64,000 bases of DNA from Thinopyrum elongatum (GCA_011799875.1 CM022302.1:526518228-526582227), one strand, 5' to 3'. Positions 33,785 through 45,480 are shown, counted from the first letter of the stretch. Notes: generated by a model from the sequence alone, not told the origin. A program made the numbers and translations.

Positions 33785-35303
33785 CCCACCGGAAGCAAAC
33801 TCCTACAAGAGATTAATGCTTGGATTTAGGTACCCATTTTCGAATGGGTCCTTTGATGTTGCAACAAGGGTCTTAGGAACCCAAATAGACCATTAAATGT
33901 ACTCATAAGAAGAACCAACAAATTTGGCATAAACATGCTCATCACTAGCACGGCACAAAAATATGAGGGGTTAAATTTGCCGGCTTTGTTGGTAGGGACG
34001 GTTTTGCCCTTCTTGGCATTACCACCCACTTCCTTGTCCTTCTTCTTCTCATGAGTACCCTCACCCGCCTTGACAAAAGGCTTCCTTAAACGGGAGAGGT
34101 TGCTTGGTCTTGTTCTTCTTCTTCTTCTTCTTATTTGACTTGGGTACAAACCCAAGTCCTTCCTTTCCCACAACTTCCTTTTGATTGCTCAAAAGGTCAT
34201 TTAGGTTCTTCTCGCCTTGTATGCATGTCACAAGGCCCTTCTCAAGTTTCTCTTTCAACTTGGCATTCTCCTCCACACGATGCACATGCTCACAACAAGG
34301 CTTAGTAGCATGGGCATTATCAATTAGAACAAACGGAGGACACGTGGAAATCTCCTTGGTTAGCTTCACTTGGAGTTGATCATGAGACTCCTTGAGAGAG
34401 GCATGAACACCCTTCAAGACCTTGTGAGCCTTGTCAAGTGTGTCAAACTCTTCCTTGAGTCTATCATGGCCAACCCCAAGTGCAACTTTCTCGGATTTAA
34501 GCACACGAGTAAGGATAATAGCATGATCAAGATCCTTTTGTAATTTAGCAAGGTCAACGTTGTGTGACTCCTCAAAAGCCAAACAAAGACCTCTCTCTTC
34601 CTCAAGAGCAATGGAAAGATCCGCTATCTCATCAACATATTCATGACTATGCCCCTCCAACTTGGAGATCGTGTCCTCATGAGACTCAATGATATCATTG
34701 GCTTCACCAAGTTGTTCCAAGAGAGCAACAAAGTGCTTCTTGGTTTCACCCTTGAGCTTGTTCAAGAACTTGTCAAACTCATTCTCATCAACTTTCACCA
34801 CCTCACTATCATCTACACAATCTATCAAGGAAGGAGTAGTAGTGATGGTGGTTTTGATGTTGGGAGTTACCTTGTTGATACCTTTGGCCATGAGGCACTT
34901 GGAGATGAGGTTCTTATTGGGGGCACCGAAGAGAGACACCTTGGAAGGCGAAGAGGTGGAAATGGCCAAGGTTGCTGTTGCCATTCCTTCACCACTTGCA
35001 TCTTCATCATCATCATCGGAGGTGTACACTTCATGTGCCACCAACCCCTTTTGAGGTATCTTCTTGGTGAAGTTGTTCTTGTTCAGAAAGGACTTAGCTT
35101 TGTCTTTGCGAATGAGGTTGCCACCATTATCCTCTCTTTTCTCATAGGGGCAATCCACCACAAAGTGACTCACATTGCCGCAATTGTAGCAAGTCCTCAC
35201 TCGTTGCTTGTTCTTTGAACCACTTGAGTTGTTCTTGGTGAAGTTGGGCCTTGAGTTCCTCTTCGTGCCCCAACATTGCCTTGACGCAAGAGCCATGTGC
35301 TCG
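33785..35303 (-). pseudogene. E2 gag, C-terminal part with CCHC knuckle and coiled coil
   Basis: From the E6 boundary leftward the frame reads through a CCHC zinc knuckle (CYNCGNVSHFVVDC), an acidic patch (SDDDDEDASGE), a Ser/Thr-rich stretch and a long heptad-rich coiled coil (about 34200-34800), then a Lys-rich segment (KKKKKKNK). This gag layout matches SIRE-lineage copia elements. The frame breaks near 34061 and is degenerate to 33785, where protease begins. The N-terminal part lies beyond E6. Confidence 0.8.
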
Positions 35304-36845
35304 TGATACGTCTCCAACGTATCTATAATTTATGAAGTATTCATGCTGTTATATTATCATTCTTGGATGTTTTACAATCATTTTATAGCAACTTTATACC
35401 ATTTTTTGGGACTAACTTATTGACATAGTGCCCTGTGCCAGTTGTTGTTTTTTGCTTGTTCTTTACATCGCAGAAAATCAATACCAAACGGAGTCCAAAC
35501 ACAGCGAAACTTTTTGTGGATTTTTTATGGGCCAGAAGGCATCCAATGGGCCAAAGCAGCACCAGGGGGTGCCCCGAGGTGGGCACAACCCAACAGGGTG
35601 CGCCTCGGTGGGTTGTGCCCACCTCGGTGGCCTCCCGCACTGCCTCTTCGCCCTATAAATTGCCAAATATTCCAAAAACCCTCGCGGTGACCCTAGATCA
35701 GAAGTTCCGCCGCCGCAAGCCTCTGTAGCCACGAAAAACCAATCTAGACCCCGTTTCGGCACTCCGCCGGAGGGGGAAATCATCACCGGTGGCCATCTTC
35801 ATCATCCCGGCGGCCACCATGATGAGGAGGGAGTAGTCCACCCTCGGGGCTGAGGGTTTGTACCAGTAGCTATGTGTTTAGTCTCTCTCTCTCTTGTGTT
35901 CTTGAGATGTCATGATCTTGATGTATCGCGGGCTTTGTTAATATAGTCGGATCATATGGTGTTTTCCCCTCTCTATCTTGTTGTGATGAATTGAGTTTTC
36001 CCTTTGAGATTTCATTTTATAGGATTGAATACTTTTATGGATTTGAGAACACTTTATGTATGTCTTGCTATGAATACCCATGGTGATAATGGGGTATCGT
36101 ATTGATTCACTTGATATATGTTTTGGCACTCAACTTGCGGATTCCCGAGGTGACATTGGGTAATCTATGCATAGGGGTTGATGCACGTTCTTGTCTTTGT
36201 TTTTTTGATAGAAATCTTGGGGCACTCTTTGAGGTTCTTTGTGTTGGATTGAGTATTATGAATCTGAAATTATTTGGTGTCATTTTAGTATGAACTCTTG
36301 GATAGATCGATCGGAAAGAATAGCTTCAAGGTGGTTTCGTACCCTACAAATAATTTCTTCTTATGTTCTCCGCTAGATAGGAACTTTGGAGTGATTCTTC
36401 ATCGCACTTTGAGGGATGGTTATATGATCCAATTATATTAGCATTGCTGAGAGGTTGCACTAGTGAAAGTACAGACCGTAGGCCTCATTTTCAAGCATTG
36501 CATTACCGTTTGTGCTCCGTTTTATCAATTGCTACCTTGCTGTTTTTTATTGTTCCTACTACAAAAACCAATATCTACTATCCATATTACACTTGTATCA
36601 CCATCTCTTCGCCGAACTAGTGCACCTATACAAATTACCATTGTATTTGGTGTGTTGGGGACACAAGAGACTTTTTATTATTTGGTTGCAGGGTTGTTTG
36701 AGAGAGACTATCTTCATCCTACGCCTCCCACGGATTGATAAACCTTAGGTCATCCACTTGAGGGAAAATTGCTACTGTCCTAAAAAACTCTGCGCTTGGA
36801 GGCCCAACACGTGTCTACAAGAATAAAGTTGCGTAGTAGACATCA
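35304..36845 (+). repeat. E6: solo LTR of an Athila/Sabrina-like gypsy element
   Basis: A single LTR starting TGATACGTCTCCAACG and ending GTAGACATCA, flanked directly by GCTCG on both sides (35299-35303 and 36846-36850). No internal region is present, so it is the product of recombination between two LTRs. It splits the E2 gag. Confidence 0.9.
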
Positions 36846-36850
36846 GCTCG

Positions 36851-37901
36851 TTATAAGAATATTTCGTGTCTTCAGGGCAAATCTCCTCCTCTTCCTCCTC
36901 TTCTTCTTCCGGAATGGCCTCGGCCTTCAAGGAAAGGTTGGGTGAGGCTTTATTTGACTGGACATGAGCTAGAGCATTGTCGGCGGTCTTGTTCATGATG
37001 TTCATGGCAATGAACTCATCCAACACTTCACTTGAAGACAAGGTGTGGAAATCTGGCCTTTGACGAATCACGGAGGACATTGCCTTGTTGAATGGCATGA
37101 TGGCCTTGAGAAACTTGCGCTTGATCCAATTGTAATTCGTATTCTTGCTCCCATGATCTTGGATAGCGACCGCTAGAGTTGTCACCCTCCGGTAGAGATC
37201 GCGAGATCCTCATCTTCCATCATCACAAATTCATCGGCCTCATCAAGAACCACTTCAAAGTTGGACCGTTGGATGCTTGAGCTCCCCTTGTACAAAGATT
37301 TGATGTGTTCCCAACAATCCTTTGCACGGGAGAAGGGATGCAAGTGAGATAGATCTTTGGGAGGCACCACGCCTTGGAGGATGAACAATGCGGAGTGATT
37401 GTATTGATTGTCCGCCTCTTCTCTTGGAGTGAGGTTGTTTGGATCATGCGGGTAGAAGCCTTGCTCGATGATTCTCCAAAGATTCGTTGAGTTGTGATTC
37501 AAATAAGACTTGATGCGAAAAATCCAATTAGCAAAATCAACCTTTACAAGCTTAGGAGGAGGACCAAGGTTGTTAATATGCGGTGTAGGGACCGGTCCTC
37601 CATAGACCAGGGGAGGGGGAACCGAGGCAAAGGTTCCTGTCCCATTCTTGTTTTGAGGGGAGGAGGTTTGAGTACCTTTAGCCGCTTCCTTGCCGGAATT
37701 GGCCTCCGACTCCGATGCGGTGGGATTAACCACAAGCAACAGATCGGGAGGACTTTTCAACCCCTCAAGTAATTCTTTAAGCATGGACTTGACCTCGGTC
37801 GTCATAGACGTCTTAAGTGAAGCCATAGCTTCATTTAAGTCGTCTCGAGTGATCGAGCTCAACTCCACGGCCTCAGGCACTTCCTCCTCTCCGTCAACCA
37901 T
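36851..37901 (-). pseudogene. E2 gag, N-terminal part
   Basis: The likely start is MVDGEEEVPEAVEL at 37901. It has an N-terminal coiled segment, a Pro-rich linker and the copia gag domain with FANWIFRIKSYL, WRIIEQGFYP and the AKDCWEHIKSLYKG helix. A frameshift at about 37182 moves the reading frame. The next stretch (TLAVAIQDHGSKNTN... and IRQRPDFHTLSS) continues the same domain up to the E6 insertion. The protein formed the particle coat before the element decayed. Confidence 0.82.
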
Positions 37902-37938
37902 ACTCTTCCGATGGTGAAACCCTTAATAAAGAGACGAG

Positions 37939-37950
37939 GCTCTGATACCA
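37939..37950 (-). other. E2 primer binding site (tRNA-iMet)
   Basis: The minus strand reads TGGTATCAGAGC two bases inside the LTR end at 37953, the standard initiator-Met primer site. Confidence 0.85.
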
Positions 37951-37952
37951 AT

Positions 37953-39550
37953 TGAAAGGATCAATATGGTTGACTAGAGGGGGGTGAATAGGCAACTGCC
38001 AATTTTTAACATTTCTTAACAAATTAGGGTTAGCAACAAATAGGTTGTCTAGATATGCAACTAGGTGAGCAACCTATATGATGCTAGCAACACAAGCAAG
38101 CAAAGAATACAATGCAAGTAAAGCTTGCACAAAGTAAAGGTAAGAGATAACCACAAGTGGAGACGGTGGCGACGACGATGTGTTACCGAAGTTCCTTCCC
38201 TTTGAGAGGAAGTACGTCTCTGTTGCAGCGGTGTGGAGGCACAATGCTCCCCAAGAAGCCACTAGGGCCACCGTATTCTCCTCATGCCCTCTCACAATGC
38301 GAGATGTCGTGATTCCACTAGTGGTGCCCTTGAAGGCGGCGACCGGACCTTCACAAACAAGGTTGGGGCTCTTTCCACAACCGAATTGGAGGATCCCAAA
38401 AACACCACGAAGCTTCACCATAATGGAACGTGGCTCCAAGGTGACCTCAACCGTCTAGGGTGCTCAAACACACAAGAGTAACAAGATCCGCAAGGGATTA
38501 CTCGGGGGAATCAAATTTCTCTTGGTGGAAGTGTAGATCTAGGCCTTCTCAAGCAATCCCTAAAGAATCAACAAGTTTGATTGGCTAGGGAGAGAGATCG
38601 GGCAAGAATGAGCTTGAGAGCAACAATGGAGCTTGGGGGGAAGAGATAGTCAACTAGAAGAAAGATAACTCCTTTATATAGTGGGAGAATGGATCCAACC
38701 ATTATGCTCCCACAGCTCGTGCACGGTACTTCCGCTGGCACGGAAGTGCCGGCAACGTAGTACAACCTGAGCAAGTCAGGGGGACAGTAGTGCTGCCCGA
38801 GCGGTACTACAGCGAGGTGTTGACTGCAGCAGATATCCGTGGTAGTAGAGGAGGGCAGGGCGGCAGTGCCGCCGGAGGCGGTACTACCACCTAGAACTGT
38901 CACTCTACTTCCACCCATGGAACATAACAGTCTAGAAAAAGGAAAATAAGCGGTACTCCCCGCGGTACTAGCCAGCGGTAGTTCCGTTGGAGCGGTACTG
39001 CCATGGCTAGCAGCGGTACTTCCGCTTAGTCTGTGAGTGTCTAGTAAACCCGCAGCAGTTCTGAGGCAGTTAGCCCCGTAGTACCACAGGAGCGGTACTA
39101 CCATGGAGAACTACCGCTCTACTACCGCCCGTTTATAGAACCCACAAAATAGGTGGAAGTAGGAGCCGTACTGCACAGCAGTAGTACCGCTAGAGCGGTA
39201 CTACCGGTGTGTAGAGCGGTACTACCGCTTAGCCTGTTCTGACAAGGTTCAAACACAAAGGAGGGACAAGCTCAATTGTCGGGAAATAAGGAGGGTGCAA
39301 AGATATAGTGTACGTGTAGATTCCACCCAAACCTTTCCGAAGCGGACCCCCTCTTAATAGTATGGTGTTCTTGCGACTCAAAGCCACCGAAAAAGAAACG
39401 CAAGAAAACATCGTCTTCATAAATATCCTGAGGGGTTCAAATCGTCTTGTGCCATAAGATAGATTATCTGAAATGCTCAATGCACACGATTAGTCCGCAA
39501 CTGCATTGAATCAATCACCAAAACCACTAAGGGAGAAATATGCCCTAATA
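37953..39550 (-). repeat. 5' LTR of E2 with a cluster of palindromic GCGGTACTACCGC motifs
   Basis: The plus-strand left end is TGAAAGGATCAATATGG and the right end is near ATGCCCTAATA, probably a mutated CA end. Between about 38700 and 39235 there are many copies of palindromes of the type GCGGTAGTACCGC and GCGGTACTACCGC, some degenerate. The LTR is about 1.6 kb. ORFs within it are chance readings of these repeats. Confidence 0.75.
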
Positions 39551-40366
39551 CTAGTTATAGTCATGGCATTACATCGAGCAAGAAAAGATTAGAAAAATTG
39601 TGCTTCAGCTCAGATAGAGCATATCATATCATAATGTAGTCAACATGCATGATTTGAACTAGCTAATAGGCACCTTCTAGTTCAGATGAATCAAACCATG
39701 TAGATTCAAATATATCTTTTGTTGGGACGATGGTCGATGCATCAATTGAGACCCTATTAGCACCAATGTTGTTGTGATTGTTGCCATGTATTATACTTCC
39801 TCATACATCTGCCAAACTAGAAATTTAATAGCTCACAGGTCAACTCATTTGCATTTGTTGATAAGGAAAGAATGAAAACACACATTAATTGGTGGAGAGC
39901 AAATAATTGAATAAACGAAAATAGATAAAACATTTAAGGCTAAAAAATTATGGTCACTGTAACCCTTTTTGGGACAGGTTGATAAGGTTGCATTAGAAAT
40001 TGTTAAGTGCACAACAAATATTCTCTTATATAATAAAAGTAGTAGCAGGTTCAAAATTCAAGGTATATAGATCTTAATATCTGATATTTCAGTGTTTGAT
40101 ATGGTTGGCACACATGTAATTTTATTTCTAGGTATGTGAGATACCTTGGGTATACCGCTTTATCTCTAGGCATCTAACATTTTAATATTTTCATACCGAG
40201 TCACTGATGGGTATATCATTTTTTATTTTGCGTGTTGTTTAGTAACTTGTAGGCATGTCGATAGTTTTGCTAGTTTTCTGGTTATATGATCAATCTTTAG
40301 ATATTTTAAATGTGGAAACTATTTATTTTTTATGGTATATTATTGCTAGGTATGTCACATATCATG
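39551..40366. other. AT-rich intergenic sequence
   Basis: No gene seen. Short dispersed similarities of the form AGGTATGT(G/C)A..ATACC..GGGTATA recur at about 40131 and 40347, possibly an old repeat. Confidence 0.5.
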
Positions 40367-40380
40367 GGTATATACTTTCT

Positions 40381-40667
40381 TTCTTTTTTTGCGGGTGAAA
40401 ATATTGTATTACTCATCACCAAGGTTTATACAGTCAATCGCAGCTAGATCTAAAACTTTCGGAGGGCCAGACCCTAACCAAGTCATGGTTCTACCCTCAA
40501 CACGAGCAAATTTTGCTATGCTATCCCTAACCTTATTTTGGCTACGATTTACATGAGTAATACAAGTTTCATGAAGGGGCATAAGATACTTAATCTCCTT
40601 AATGACCCATGTGTCCACCGCCGAAGCCTGGATTAATTTGACCGCCACAATTGAATCCATCTCCGCA
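40381..40667 (-). mobile_element. 5'-truncated LINE-type retro-insertion (RNase H end)
   Basis: The minus strand encodes a fragment of the plant LINE RNase H-like domain (VKLIQASAVDTW, ETCITHVNRSQNKV, ARVEGRTMTWLG). Its 3' end abuts a T-run in plus view (about 40381-40390), the remnant of a poly(A) tail. A 14-bp TSD, GGTATATACTTTCT at 40367-40380 and GGTATATATTTTCT at 40668-40681 (one mismatch), brackets it. These are the standard marks of target-primed reverse transcription with severe 5' truncation. Confidence 0.8.
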
Positions 40668-40681
40668 GGTATATATTTTCT

Positions 40682-41640
40682 GGAATATGGTTTATGGGTA
40701 TGCCACACTTATTTACATTTATAATGTAAAATGCATTGGATATGCATACCCACAATATTTAAAAACATTTCTTAGTATCCAATACCTTGGAATGCTTTTC
40801 TAAAGTAAAAAGGAATGCATTGCATTTTTGTGTGATAGTTTTCTAATTGGTATGGGATAATAAAAGCTGGAAAATGTTTCAGCCACGATACAACTATGGG
40901 TGAGTGAAATTTATAGTTATACTTGAGATATTTGGTCTAATATGTGAACTACGAATTATTCTCCTTTAACACATTGCTACCATTTCTTTAAATTAGATAA
41001 TATTGCAAAAAGTACGACCCACATAATAGTACCATATACCTCCTATTAATACATGCATGAAAAAAATATCTCCATATACCGAAGAACAAGGATGTATACA
41101 AATCATGAGGCATTTATTTCTGATTTCTCTATCTCCTATTTTTATTAATGGCTCTCAAATATGCCATGCATGTTATTCTCTTTCCATTTAGCTACTATAA
41201 AATTATTGCCATGCATGGTGCGCAGGGACTTATTTATTGATATATATTCTGATAATAAGCTGACTCGTCGCAGCAGCAGTAGTTCAACTACACCCACGGA
41301 CGGATTGAACTTCCGCAAACAATGTTCAAACGGGGCTTGTGATATACCGTTGGAAATTTGTGGACACGAGGATCAAAACCAATCTTGAACATTTTTGCAA
41401 ATATCCACAATATAAGAGCAGTATTGCAAACCTTTTTTCTTCATACAAAACAACGTGAATCATATTTTTTTAGCTCATTTCTAGACTTATCGGAATGAGT
41501 CAATTACACGGTGGTTGAAAGCTGCTGCAAATCCGTTCATTTCACATATAGAAAGTTTTCTTAAATTGTCTACGGTTAAAGAACAACTGAAAAATGGCGG
41601 AACTTTTCAAACCGAACAGCAGAGCTCGTATTTTTGGATT
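40682..41640. other. AT-rich intergenic sequence
   Basis: No supported gene. A small open frame at 41161-41388 lacks similarity that I recognise. The motif GATATACCGTTGGAAA at about 41340 recurs at about 42390 next to the CACTA element. Confidence 0.5.
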
Positions 41641-42130
41641 CATTTGAAAACGAAGGCTGCTTGATGCAAATAATATGGCATTGAAAGCTTATAAAAATGC
41701 GCTCCTTTTTCATGTCGAAAGTTTATTCCAATTTTGACCGGTTTAAAAGTAATTTGAAAAACGGCCGAAGATTTATCGAGACCATATTTTCGCGTTCATT
41801 TGTCAATGGTTCTTTGGAATGTAGCAAAGATATGGCGATGGAAACCTTCGACAAATGCGAAACTTTTTCTTATAGAATTTTTTCCCCAATTTATTACGTT
41901 TTAAAGTCAATTTTGAAAATGACCAAAAACAGTTTTATAGCTGTCATTTTTGCAGACTTTATCGGAACAAGGCAAATAATTTTTTGTTGGAAAGCAATAA
42001 AAAATGCGGAAAAAAAATCATATAGAGTGGTTTCTCTAATTCCAAACCGTTTTCAAGTAATTTTCAAAACAGCGAGATCATGTGTGCTGCCTTCATCGCT
42101 AAAACAGAATCTTCGAAAACGCATTGCGTG
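41640..42130. repeat. Degenerate tandem repeat, about 150-160-bp unit, three copies
   Basis: Three units share, in order, TTGGAAAGC-like, AAAAATGCG, (T)TATAGAA-like, TTTCTCCAATTT-like, CCGTTTTAAAGTAATTT and GAAAAACGGCC-like segments. Their AATGCG anchors are near 41697, 41856 and 42005. A 144-codon plus-strand frame runs across them but has no conserved domain and is best read as a chance ORF in the repeat. Confidence 0.5.
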
Positions 42131-42940
42131 AAGAAGTTGAACTTGAGGGGCGTGTCTGCTCGAACTTCACTCTGTTTCTCGCATGCTGTTTTTTGCCCAT
42201 AACACCCAATCCACAGATCGGAATTAAGCAAATCATGCACCGATAGAGTTGTTGAAAACGCGCAACATATCTACATTGAGCATTATATTCCAAATTCATG
42301 ACGGCTTAGAAGATTTTTTGAATATGTAAAAACTAGTTTTGATAGGTATAGACGAAACTTTTAACCCATTTATTAGAATAGCATGTATGATATACCGTTG
42401 GAAAGCTTATGCATAGGTGCAAAAAGGCCAGCAATGGCGGCCAGGCTGCCAGGGGCGCGTGCCACCGACCTCCTGCCACTGCTAGTACCCCATCAGTGGC
42501 GAGCGCGCGCCCGCCACTGGTAGATCGCGGCAGTGGCGGGCAATGAGTTCTTGCCACCACTGATTGTGTCTCTTTAGTAGCGAGCGACGCGTTCTCGCCC
42601 GCCACTATTTATTCATGTTGCAATGGCGGGCGTACTAGAGCGCCCGCCACTGCAAGCTTATTCTTGCAAATTAAATTTTTTGCAACCACGACACTAATTA
42701 TGTTGCCATGGCTGCGTTTTGCATAAATCCAATATAAGAAATTTAATTCTAGAAGCAAACAAAGCACACATTGTAAGCTTAGGCATGCAAGTTATTCACC
42801 GGGTAATTAGTACTCTTCATAACAACTACTAACACTTTAAATTTGTTCCAGTTAACAAACCAACATCAAAGTATCACAGGTATGTTAACTAAGTAACTAA
42901 GAGTTCATCGGGCTTGGAGATATTTGACTAGACCTTATTT

Positions 42941-43703
42941 CTAAATAAGATCTACAACAACCATCGTCATCTGAAAGTTGTTGTTCACATTGTTCCTTAT
43001 TGTGATGACCACTGCTGTCTCAACCGTTAGTCGTCGTCTCTTTCCCTTCAGGAATTCCCGCCAGCCAACCTCATAAAATGATATGCGGCCGTCTGTGGCC
43101 GTCTTGTATCGAACGCTGGTAGCAGGACCTGCTGCTCCCAGGCGTACTCCAGCCATGTCGGCAGCAGGGATGCCCTCAGCGGAAATCATCTTCATAGGTA
43201 ATTTCTATGATCCCTGTGATTAAAAGCAAAATAGAGCACGCAATGTTAGACATCTTGCCATATAGTGTTATGAACAAAAAAAGAAAAGATACAAAACATA
43301 CCATGGTGTGCTTCGAATTCACGATGTTGGTCTTGATAAAAAGGTGCACAAATGGCCTCCCCAAGTAGTGCACACTTGGTGGTAGGATCGCGATGATATT
43401 GGCCTTCTCATCCTCATTAAGCTCTTTCATTCTTTGAGAGAAAATTGCATAATTGTATGGATCATCATCGTCATCATCTTCGGTACCCTCATCATCTTCC
43501 TCATCCTCATCCTCATGCTCCTGGCTATCGTCATCCTCGCTAGCATCATTATCATCCTCACTCTCATCATCATCATCCTGGGAATCCTTAGCATCATCTT
43601 GGTCGGAGAAATACTTAATCCTTACCTTGTTGACCGCTTTCTTCGAGTAAAAACCTATGTACTCTCCCCCGGTGAGCTTATATTTGAAATGTAGTTGTTC
43701 CAT
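42941..43703 (-). CDS. CACTA-borne acidic protein with B3-like DNA-binding domain (two exons, 221 aa)
   Basis: Exon 1 (43703-43302) starts MEQLHFKYKL and has a long Asp/Glu tract (about residues 34-81), then an FVHLFIKTNIV strand. A 97-bp intron (43301-43205) has GTATGT at the donor and ends ATCATAG. Splicing is in phase 0 and continues KLPMKMISAEG. Exon 2 (43204-42941) ends MVVVDLI. The segment from FVHLF through VRLG, DGRISFYEVGWREFL and AVVITIRN follows the plant B3 domain pattern. B3 domains bind DNA, so a role in binding the element's own ends is a possible guess. I chose the CATAG acceptor because the CACAG just upstream would bring in a stop. Confidence 0.6.
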
Positions 43704-44326
43704 CCATCGCCTCCTATGATGGTTTTATCCTTTTGTTTACAAACGTCAATTTTGTACGATCGCCCTTACCATCCGAAAAGTTGAATTTCTGGCCGATTAA
43801 TTATTGAATTGGACCATTACGTTACATGGGATACACTATGTAACAATTAAGAATAATGCAGTTAATAATTAATGGTATGCACAGTACAAGAATTGAGCAA
43901 ATGGTTAGAATTGAATGATGAACATCGTTACCACAGATTTTTCAAATCCATCCCTCAAGAAGAGCCTGAATTCTACTGCATGGGATAAACAATCCCTACA
44001 GGAATTTTTGCAGACATTGCAGACCTTAAGCACCATGATTCCCTCCTTCAAAAGTTAAAAATGTCATCAATATGAGGTATGATCACAGATTACCACCACT
44101 GCACCAACTAGGTAGTACGACTATATATATAAGCAGGTTTATCACTAAGTCACGGACATATATATATATATATATATATATAGTACGTCATAGCAAGTTT
44201 CATATGTACTATATTAAAGGTTCAAACTTCATAGTACGCCATAGCAAGTTTCATAAGTACTGCATTAAAAGTTCAAACATCATAAGCAAGGAGTTCTACG
44301 ACCAGGCACGGTGAAGAGATCAACTC
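43704..44326. other. CACTA internal non-coding sequence
   Basis: No gene seen. It includes an (AT)n microsatellite at about 44157-44182 and a short direct repeat (AGTACGCCATAGCAAGTTTCATA-like, near 44190 and 44235). Confidence 0.55.
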
Positions 44327-44821
44327 CTAATCTAAGTCAACGTCAGAGCCAAAGTCGTCATCGTCATCCTTGTCGGACTCCTCGGTGAGATCGTCCTAGC
44401 CTATCGGGTCATCCTCGACATCCTTCTGGTTGCGTGCGGTCATGGGCAATGCCTCATTAATGGAGTACAGATGCGGATCATCCCGAAGATACCATTCCAC
44501 CAAGGGGTCGGTGCTCTGACATTCACAGGCCCAGATGAGCGCCTCGGCCTTTAATTAGGTGCTCCTGCTCCTCGGCCTTGGAGACTATCCTTATGTTAGG
44601 AGGTTCTATCTCACTCGCGCGCCAAGCATTATGAGGAAAGTTGAGCTGGGCCCTTCGCCCCTGGTACTCGAGCACCATGGCATCGTAAGCGCGCATCGCA
44701 TCCTCGGCGAAGTCGAACATGACGAGCCATTGTTTCTTGCTAGTGAGGGGGTTTTGGATTTGGGCGCCCCACTTCCCCAGGGCTGCTGGAAAACACCACG
44801 GTACCTGTCATTGTCCGCCAT
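44327..44821 (-). pseudogene. CACTA-borne AP2/ERF-domain protein with acidic tail (frameshifted)
   Basis: The start codon at 44821 opens MADNDRYRGVFQQPWG, the first part of an AP2/ERF domain. The rest of the domain (WGAQIQNP, WLVMFDFAEDAMRAYDAM and YQGRRAQLNFP) follows in another frame after a one-base loss in the GGGGAAGTGGGG run near 44775. An acidic C-terminus reads through to LTEESDKDDDDDFG and a TAG at 44327, with one earlier in-frame TAG. AP2/ERF domains bind DNA in plant regulators. The gene lies upstream of the B3-like gene on the same strand and is broken here. Confidence 0.65.
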
Positions 44822-45480
44822 TTTAGGAAAAAATGACCTAGAACATGTAGATAAATAAATTTGGCGAAAGAACTGAAGAAATCTACTACAACACAATAAA
44901 ACAGACAAAAAAAATTGGCATGACCTCTGCATAAAAATGGACACATTAAGAGCTAGAAATTTGGCGAAACGGAATAAAATCAACATTTCACCAAAAAATT
45001 AGCGCTTATAGTATGAATCCCTGTAAAGAAATGAAGACATCTACTACAGCAAAATATGAAGTAAAAACAAACAAAAAATTTGGCACGACCTCTGCATAAA
45101 AATGGACAATTAAGAGTTGGAAATTTGTTGAAACGGAAATAAATCAACCTTTAACCAAAATTTTAGCGCTTATACTATGAATCCCTGTAAAGAAATGAAG
45201 ACATCTACTATAACACAATATGAATAAAAAATAAACAAAGCAATTTGGCATGATCACTTCATAAAAATGGACACATTAAGAGCCAAAATTATAAACTACA
45301 ACTATCAAAGCAATTTGGCTGGTTTTGATTGCTACAACTATAAACTACAACTGTCGGGCTACAACTACAACTACAATTTATTTTAATGTGTATATTAAAA
45401 ACTATACAACTAGAAAGTACTACTATCACACTAAAACTACCTAGAAACTACAAGTACCTACAAAGTAAAAAGTAAAACTA
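44822..45480. other. CACTA internal AT-rich sequence with repeated blocks
   Basis: Three related blocks of about 150-180 bp share AAATTTGG(C/T)...AAAAATGGACA(C)ATTAAGAG and GAATCCCTGTAAAGAAATGAAGACATCTACTA (cores near 44870-45010, 45050-45190 and 45195-45290). No gene is seen. Confidence 0.5.

Larger units (their letters stand above)
1932..39550 (-). mobile_element. E2: degenerate Ty1/copia retrotransposon (SIRE/Maximus-like), split by E3 and E6
   Basis: Reading on the minus strand, the order is LTR (39550-37953), tRNA-Met-type primer site, gag, protease, integrase, reverse transcriptase, RNase H and a 3' untranslated stretch. Protease-integrase before RT is the copia order. E3 (TSD ATCAT) divides integrase from RT, and solo LTR E6 (TSD GCTCG) divides gag. 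The 3' LTR is not in the window because E1 interrupts the region downstream of pol. Frameshifts, stop codons and a lost integrase catalytic residue show it is inactive and old. The long gag with coiled coil and the LTR terminus near GGGCATATTTCTCC resemble Triticeae SIRE-lineage elements; this family call is from memory. Confidence 0.85.

Noticed and set aside
41161..41388. A 75-codon plus-strand frame.
   Set aside because: No domain, no splice or promoter context, AT-rich neighbourhood; length is within chance expectation.
42392..42397. ATA before the degraded CACTA left end as a 3-bp TSD matching ATA at 46301-46303.
   Set aside because: The left terminal CACTA is missing and the surrounding GATATACCGTTGGAAA also occurs elsewhere (about 41340), so the match may be chance.
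43434..43694. Plus-strand Ile- or Ser-rich frames over the CACTA gene.
   Set aside because: They are antisense readings of the Asp/Glu repeat codons in the B3-like gene.
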